Positions 59,417 through 64,000 of a stretch of 64,000 nucleotides of DNA are shown one piece after another. Below the pieces are notes generated by a model. The model was not told where the DNA came from. It was given only the letters and a program-made list of their open reading frames with translations, and made no database searches. The position numbers were made by a program, and so were the translations under genes. Position 1 is the first letter of the stretch. Each line of letters opens with the position of its first letter. Source of the DNA: an uncultured Lachnospiraceae bacterium (lineage in GTDB: Bacteria; Bacillota; Clostridia; Lachnospirales; Lachnospiraceae); assembly GCA_910589195.1 (NCBI GenBank), contig CAJUTC010000005.1, positions 53,958-117,957 on the forward strand, read 5' to 3'.

Positions 59417-60766
59417 ATGAACAAAGATTTGACTGTGGGAAAGCCGGAAACCGTATTATGGAAGTTTTGCCTTCCCCTTTTTGGCAGCATTATTTTTCAA
59501 CAGCTTTATAACATAGCAGACAGTCTTGTTGCGGGGAAATTTATCAGCGAAAACGCGTTAGCTGCCGTAGGAAACAGCTATGAAATTACATTAATCTTCA
59601 TTGCGTTTGCATTTGGCTGCAACATGGGCTGTTCTGTTGTGGTTTCACAGCTATTTGGCTCAAAAGAATACAGCCGACTGAAAACCGCGGTAGCAACAGC
59701 CTGTATTTTCAGCGGAGCGGTCTGCGTTTTGCTGATGCTTATGGGTATTTTCACCTGTAATCCTCTGCTTCACCTAATTCGGACTCCAACCCAGGTATTT
59801 TCCGACTCAAAACTGTATCTGGATATTTACATATTGGGTCTTCCCTTTGTATTCTTCTATAATATCGCAACCGGAATTTTCTCTGCTTTAGGTGATTCCA
59901 AAACGCCCTTTTATTTTCTTGCGGCATCCTCCACATCAAATATAGCTGTGGATATTTTATTCGTCAAAGGGTTTCATATGGGGGTGGCAGGCGTGGCATG
60001 GGCAACCTTTTTATGTCAGGGAATCAGTTGCGGCATGGCTGTATTTACCGTGTGGTTCAGACTTCGAACAATTCCGTGTCCGGAAAAACCGGCACTATTT
60101 GACATGGAACTTTTAAGAAAAATTTTAATCATTGCCATACCAAGTATTTTACAGCAAAGTTTTATCTCCATAGGAAATATTTTAATCCAAAGCGTTATCA
60201 ACGGATTCGGCGCCCCTGTTATGGCAGGGTATTCTGCCGCGGTAAAATTAAATAACTTGGTAATCACGTCATTTACTACCATCGGCAACGGCATTTCAAA
60301 TTTTTCCGCTCAGAATCTTGGCGCAAAAAAATATGAGCGGATCCGAAGCGGTTTTCTTGCGGGAATCAAAATGGTATGGTGTTTGTGTATTCCCTTCTGC
60401 ATCCTCTATCTTTTCTTCGGATCCCACCTGATCCGTTTCTTCATGGAAAAAAGCTCGGGTATGGCTTTGATGACAGGCAGGCAATTTTTATGGATCCTAT
60501 CCCCGTTTTATTTCGTTGTGTCTGCCAAATTAGTTGCAGACGGTGTTCTTCGGGGTGTCAGCGCAATGTGCCAGTTTATGGCAGCTACCTTCACGGATTT
60601 AATTTTGCGTGTACTGTTAGCCTTTTTATTATCAGACCTGACAAAGAGCGCAATCGGGATTTGGTGCGCATGGCCGGTTGGCTGGACGCTTTCTACGGTA
60701 TTATCTGTTTTATTTTATTTCAGCCAGTACAAAAAAATATCAAAACATAACATCGTTTCGGTTTGA
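59417..60766 (+). CDS. MATE-family efflux transporter (second copy)
   Basis: Twelve-segment MATE exporter of 449 residues, starting MNKDLTVGKPETVLWKFCLP then LFGSIIFQQLYNIADSLVAG, with the second half beginning about residue 230 (IAIPSILQQSFISIGNILIQ). It is distinct from the MATE gene at 28673. AAAGGATATGAATGT precedes ATG 59417. A TATAAT at 59310-59315 is a possible -10 element. The divergent LysR gene probably controls it. A terminator follows at 60778. Confidence 0.9.
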   Translation: MNKDLTVGKPETVLWKFCLPLFGSIIFQQLYNIADSLVAGKFISENALAAVGNSYEITLIFIAFAFGCNMGCSVVVSQLFGSKEYSRLKTAVATACIFSGAVCVLLMLMGIFTCNPLLHLIRTPTQVFSDSKLYLDIYILGLPFVFFYNIATGIFSALGDSKTPFYFLAASSTSNIAVDILFVKGFHMGVAGVAWATFLCQGISCGMAVFTVWFRLRTIPCPEKPALFDMELLRKILIIAIPSILQQSFISIGNILIQSVINGFGAPVMAGYSAAVKLNNLVITSFTTIGNGISNFSAQNLGAKKYERIRSGFLAGIKMVWCLCIPFCILYLFFGSHLIRFFMEKSSGMALMTGRQFLWILSPFYFVVSAKLVADGVLRGVSAMCQFMAATFTDLILRVLLAFLLSDLTKSAIGIWCAWPVGWTLSTVLSVLFYFSQYKKISKHNIVSV

Positions 60767-60777
60767 TTCCTACCATT

Positions 60778-60801
60778 AGGCGGTTTCTTTAGAAGCCGCC
60801 T
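60778..60801 (+). terminator. Terminator after the second MATE gene
   Basis: AGGCGGTTTC, TTTA, GAAGCCGCCT: 10-base stem with one G-T pair and a 4-base loop, starting 12 bases after the stop codon. The following GTTATA is a weak U-run. Confidence 0.6.
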
Positions 60802-60850
60802 GTTATACCATTGATTGATTTCCTATTTTGCAAGCAGGTTATGGCTTCCA

Positions 60851-62131
60851 TCACATCTTTACCCCATAAAATTCCAGATACTCTTTTAACCGATTAAGAT
60901 TTTCCAGATAGGAATCCAGTTTTGCCAATGTTTTAAACTCCCTGTCATACAAAACAATCCAGCCTATGCTTCTGGAAACAGCGGACACCTCTCTTACGGA
61001 AAATGTGGCAGACCGTCCGAATCTGGAAGCTACACGTATCTGCTCTCCGTCAATTTCCACCCGGCAAACTTTTCCAATATGTAGATAGACAATCCCCATT
61101 ACCATTAAGGCAAGCTCAAGGATAACAAAAACCCATCGTTCTATTATGGTCAAAGCCGAAAAATCGAATAGCGGAAAAAGAGCCAAACCAAGCAATAAGA
61201 GCAGCCATCCAATCCCTGTAAATCCTATCCGGGCAGAACGTTTCAGCCGGAGGGTGAATTGCCGCTGGGAAACAAAGGATTCCGCTGGTATTGGATCAGA
61301 GCTGTCCTCAACCGGTGGCTGCCATCCATCAGGAGCTTGGTCTATGGGAATATTCCAGTAGAGCAGCCAGGAAAGAAGCAGATCGGCATGTTCCATGCTG
61401 CCCGCAAACTTAGCCAGTATCTGATAGTTTTTATCATAGATTACATTGCAGCCGTTGGATGGCCCCAACACCACACCGGCAATGTCATGAACTGTACATA
61501 CATGGTCTTTGCGGATCCAATGTTTCCACCGGAAGCTATTGCCCTCCACAATTATACCCGTTCCCAGACTAAAACGGCTATGCACAGCAAAACACGCCTG
61601 CGGAATTTTATTAGGAAGTTTTTCCGGAAGCAGATTATAGGAAGCCCCATTGCCACCTGTGTATGCTGTATGCCACGGGCCTCTTTTCCAGTCCGCATAA
61701 ATCAACAGATTTCTTCTGGTAAATAAAAAGACCATATACCCCACACCCACACATAAAAGCAACAGCTTCCATATCATGTTCCACAAACGGTGCCAATCAT
61801 CTGCTGTTAATTGAGTTCCGGAAACAACAAATGGTAACAGCGCTAGCAAGACTCCCCAGAGGGCACAAGCTAATATGGTACAGATTCCCACGGTAACATA
61901 GGCAGCCGTTTTCGAACGCCGTCCGTGAAACAAGCGATAAAACCACCCGATCACCAATGGCACAAACAGCAGAAGCGTATTGCAAAAACTTTCTGTGTGG
62001 CACAGCCAGCATAGCAGCATCGCTAAGATACAGACCAGCATTCCTGTCACACTTCCCAAAATGCCCCGCAGGACACTTCCCAAAAATCCAGGACTATCTT
62101 CCTTATATAGTGTATTGAAATCGTATGACAT
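60851..62131 (-). CDS. Membrane protein with two PH-like domains
   Basis: Not recognised as a named family. Protein of 426 residues: N-terminal part with four hydrophobic segments (SVTGMLVCILAMLLCWLC, NTLLLFVPLVIGWFY, VGICTILACALWGVLLALL, IWKLLLLCVGVGYMVFLF), a soluble domain (about 190-270), two more hydrophobic segments (about 310-355) and a second soluble domain (about 358-426). The two soluble domains are similar: WKHWIRKDHVCTVHDIAGVV ... YDKNYQILAKFAGS and VASRFGRSATFSVREVSAVS ... YDREFKTLAKLDSY, each ending in a helix with a leucine-rich close. This looks like a duplicated bacterial PH fold. AAGGAGGCTGTGAT precedes ATG 62131. Confidence 0.75.
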   Translation of the reverse strand: MSYDFNTLYKEDSPGFLGSVLRGILGSVTGMLVCILAMLLCWLCHTESFCNTLLLFVPLVIGWFYRLFHGRRSKTAAYVTVGICTILACALWGVLLALLPFVVSGTQLTADDWHRLWNMIWKLLLLCVGVGYMVFLFTRRNLLIYADWKRGPWHTAYTGGNGASYNLLPEKLPNKIPQACFAVHSRFSLGTGIIVEGNSFRWKHWIRKDHVCTVHDIAGVVLGPSNGCNVIYDKNYQILAKFAGSMEHADLLLSWLLYWNIPIDQAPDGWQPPVEDSSDPIPAESFVSQRQFTLRLKRSARIGFTGIGWLLLLLGLALFPLFDFSALTIIERWVFVILELALMVMGIVYLHIGKVCRVEIDGEQIRVASRFGRSATFSVREVSAVSRSIGWIVLYDREFKTLAKLDSYLENLNRLKEYLEFYGVKM

Positions 62132-62399
62132 ATCACAGCCTCCTTAAGACCAGGATTACACATGCCAGAAAAAAACGAATCCTATCTCTTTTCTCTTTCA
62201 GCAGATTCTCTCCTTAAAATCAGCTTATCTTGCTGTATTGCGGTTTGCCATAATCCGCAACATATTTTCAGCTATCCCTACGATTACAGACCACATTGCA
62301 GCTCACATAAGGATGACCGATATTATGAAGCATCCGCCAAAAGGAATCATATTCAAGAACATTCGCCCCATAAATCAGGATGCTTTCTGAATATGGACC

Positions 62400-62429
62400 A
62401 TTTCTTAAATGGGGTTATTTCTTAAATGG
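62400..62429. repeat. Tandem 17-bp repeat at the acyltransferase stop
   Basis: ATTTCTTAAATGG occurs at 62400-62412 and 62417-62429. The second copy encodes the last residues of the acyltransferase and the stop; the first is just downstream. Each unit is also a small palindrome. Confidence 0.5.
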
Positions 62430-63272
62430 AGTTTTTGCCAGCAACCGATTCAGCCAGAAGCATACCGTAATAACAATCCATACTTCCATCACTTTCCATA
62501 CGACGGCAGCGATACCTCCTGATATTGGTACATAACTCAATAAGGCAATTATAAATTGGTTCAGGCAAACGTAAAGCAGCGACTGCCTGCCAATCTCCTG
62601 GAAAATGGATAATGTAGCTTTATGTTCCATCCATCTTGCAATATTCCAGAATACCACCGTCCCCACTACAGCATTGACCCAGAATAATACTATGTTTGCA
62701 TACTGATTCAGCCTAACATTAACGTATCCATTGATAAATTTCAGGATAGTATTCAATATGAATCCAATAACACTATAGCCTATTTTCAATTTCAGGACTT
62801 TTGCCCCATATTTTCTTAACAAATGCCCAATAAGAAAAAAGCCAATCCCAACCATTGCACTATCTGCTGAGAATGGCAGCGAAACCACATGAAGCGATCC
62901 CGCAAACGAAATAATCGTAATAATAATAACTGCTATGACCCATGGAGTATACTTGAGCAGCAGAAAGGAAACGACATTAACCACAAACATAGCTGGCAGA
63001 AACCATAATGCCCCGTTCAGCGGAACTTGTACCGTATTAGGCCAAATAATCCCACTCCACTGTGAATTTCCCATAAATGTCCATAACAATTCGTACATCA
63101 AAGCAAAAAAGATATAAGGAGCTAGTAGCTCCTTCATTTTCTTTAATATGTAATACTTCGTATTTTTCTTTGCGTCAAAAAAATATCCTGAAAGAATGAA
63201 CCACATGGGCATGTGAAAAGCATGGATGTAATAATCAAAAACCGAACCAAACCATATATGCCCCATTATCAT
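62415..63272 (-). CDS. Acyltransferase-3 family membrane protein, damaged 5' end
   Basis: Membrane O-acyltransferase of the acyltransferase-3 family, used to acetylate or succinylate surface sugars. From ATG 63272 the protein is 285 residues with about nine hydrophobic segments; MIMGHIWFGSVFDYYIHAFH then MPMWFILSGYFF holds the catalytic-type histidine. In-frame codons upstream (about 63273-63302) still encode DFFRCFGIII, the normal start of the family's first membrane helix, but no start codon precedes them before a TAG. The true N terminus therefore seems lost or frameshifted, and the gene may be a pseudogene or use an internal start. It lies next to a flippase gene of the same direction. 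Confidence 0.7.
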   Translation of the reverse strand: MIMGHIWFGSVFDYYIHAFHMPMWFILSGYFFDAKKNTKYYILKKMKELLAPYIFFALMYELLWTFMGNSQWSGIIWPNTVQVPLNGALWFLPAMFVVNVVSFLLLKYTPWVIAVIIITIISFAGSLHVVSLPFSADSAMVGIGFFLIGHLLRKYGAKVLKLKIGYSVIGFILNTILKFINGYVNVRLNQYANIVLFWVNAVVGTVVFWNIARWMEHKATLSIFQEIGRQSLLYVCLNQFIIALLSYVPISGGIAAVVWKVMEVWIVITVCFWLNRLLAKTPFKK

Positions 63273-63367
63273 TATAATAATGCCAAAACACCTAAAAAAG
63301 TCAGCATCACCTGCTCTGCTCTAAATTATGACACATCTTATCTGCTCCTGTCAATTCTATTTTTACT

Positions 63368-64000
63368 TTATTTCGTACCTTCTCGCTTCATTTTTGATTG
63401 TATTTGTAACAGCATGGGATCCTTTGTGTAAACCCAATATGCCAGTGTTGTAACGCAGCACACGAATATACCAGAAACAATTTGGAGGCATACTCCCCAT
63501 AAACTAAGGGCAAATTGATTTCCGATTTTATGTACTACAAATAGCATAATACATCCAAATAGGAAATACGCTGCGGTATTCCTTATATACTGCCCTATCG
63601 GAAGCTCTTTTCTTACACAGAATATCTGCACCAAACAAACTAAAATTTCTGCTGTAACTGTTCCAATAGTTGCGCCTATGGATCCCATGGAGGGGATCAG
63701 GAAACGATTGATTATAAGGTTAACTACAGCACCGCAAATAACCGAAATCAGATATTCCCTATCCCGTTCAAACGGAATCAGATATTCTGTACGAATGATA
63801 TTCGCAAATGATATAAACGGAATTGTAATGCTCAGGCCAATGATGATAATCCCGGATTTCGCAAATGCTTCTCCCCAGAAAAGCGGCGCAAAATTTCTGG
63901 CTATTCCAGCCAATCCAAATGCCATTGCAAATGCCATACACATTACATAATTCATTGATAGTTTCATATATTTGGAAACTTCTTTTCTATTATGGTTGGC
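63368..64000 (-). CDS. Polysaccharide flippase-like protein (5' end cut by window)
   Basis: C-terminal 210 residues of a Wzx/MATE-like lipid-linked oligosaccharide flippase, with about six hydrophobic segments (YVMCMAFAMAFGLAGIARNF, GIIIIGLSITIPFISFANII, TAEILVCLVQIFCV). EYLIPFERDREYLISVICGA then VVNLIINRFLIPSMGSIGAT is the characteristic second-half segment. The frame continues through 64000 without a start, so the gene extends past the window (an ATG at 63967 is internal). With the acyltransferase it indicates a surface-polysaccharide locus to the right. Confidence 0.85.
   Translation of the reverse strand, partial: ANHNRKEVSKYMKLSMNYVMCMAFAMAFGLAGIARNFAPLFWGEAFAKSGIIIIGLSITIPFISFANIIRTEYLIPFERDREYLISVICGAVVNLIINRFLIPSMGSIGATIGTVTAEILVCLVQIFCVRKELPIGQYIRNTAAYFLFGCIMLFVVHKIGNQFALSLWGVCLQIVSGIFVCCVTTLAYWVYTKDPMLLQIQSKMKREGTK

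Noticed and set aside
62162..62425. 87-residue open frame between the PH-like gene and the acyltransferase
   Set aside because: No ribosome site and it overlaps the end of the acyltransferase; no recognisable content. The 283-base gap otherwise shows only a short TGCGG/CCGCA pair.

Overview
The window looks like a chromosomal segment of a spore-forming Lachnospiraceae-type bacterium (Clostridia, Bacillota). The evidence is the uvrC-hprK-murB-rapZ gene order, a tetrahydrofolate riboswitch ahead of folT, DUF1653, DUF1576, DUF1836 and DUF6465 family proteins, choline-binding-type cell-wall repeats, a BclA-like collagen protein, strong AGGAGG ribosome sites and frequent TTG starts. No rRNA or tRNA genes, CRISPR array, intact insertion sequence or prophage was seen. 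Gene density is normal and most genes lie on the minus strand.

Region by region. 1-6458 (minus): a DUF4015 lipoprotein, a DUF1653 protein, uvrC, hprK, murB and rapZ (cut by the window start). 6729-9555: DNA polymerase IV (plus) converging on an RsmF-type rRNA methyltransferase (minus). 9556-16045: a hairpin-rich gap, a histone-H1-like DUF6465 protein with a perfect consensus promoter, oligoendopeptidase F, LrgA/LrgB, a twin-GNAT protein, and a small alarmone synthetase paired with an Mrp-type Fe-S carrier. 16198-20470: folT under a THF riboswitch, a metallo-hydrolase, PAP2 phosphatase, Gfo/Idh/MocA oxidoreductase and thioesterase. 20471-26745: M32 carboxypeptidase, SbcC, SbcD and a small unknown. 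27029-36979: a DUF1576 membrane protein, MATE pump, soluble diguanylate cyclase, orphan PTS EIIC, RlmD-type methyltransferase, an acidic-tailed membrane protein and PcrA helicase.

37246-50796 is the most distinctive part. A 1151-residue secreted protein carries two diverged copies of a ~330-residue module plus wall-binding repeats. Its strong promoter has a 32-bp palindrome at the predicted transcription start and faces a divergent DUF1836 regulator. Then come a TrpR-like regulator, an aconitase-family hydratase, and a minus-strand run MoxR - DUF58 - membrane protein - glycosyltransferase/TPR - collagen-like spore-surface-type protein. A hairpin with ATCCGGCAAAAC arms occurs twice here.

51077-64000: GH32 sucrose hydrolase, an orphan substrate-binding lipoprotein, a stray holin-like gene, TetR followed by ilvB/ilvH (the ilvB product has a four-cysteine insertion beside its mobile loop), a decayed Uma2 nuclease gene, a divergent LysR/MATE pair, a membrane protein with twin PH-like domains, and the edge of a surface-polysaccharide locus (acyltransferase with a damaged 5' end, and a flippase cut by the window end).

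All family names come from reading motifs by eye; no database search was run.
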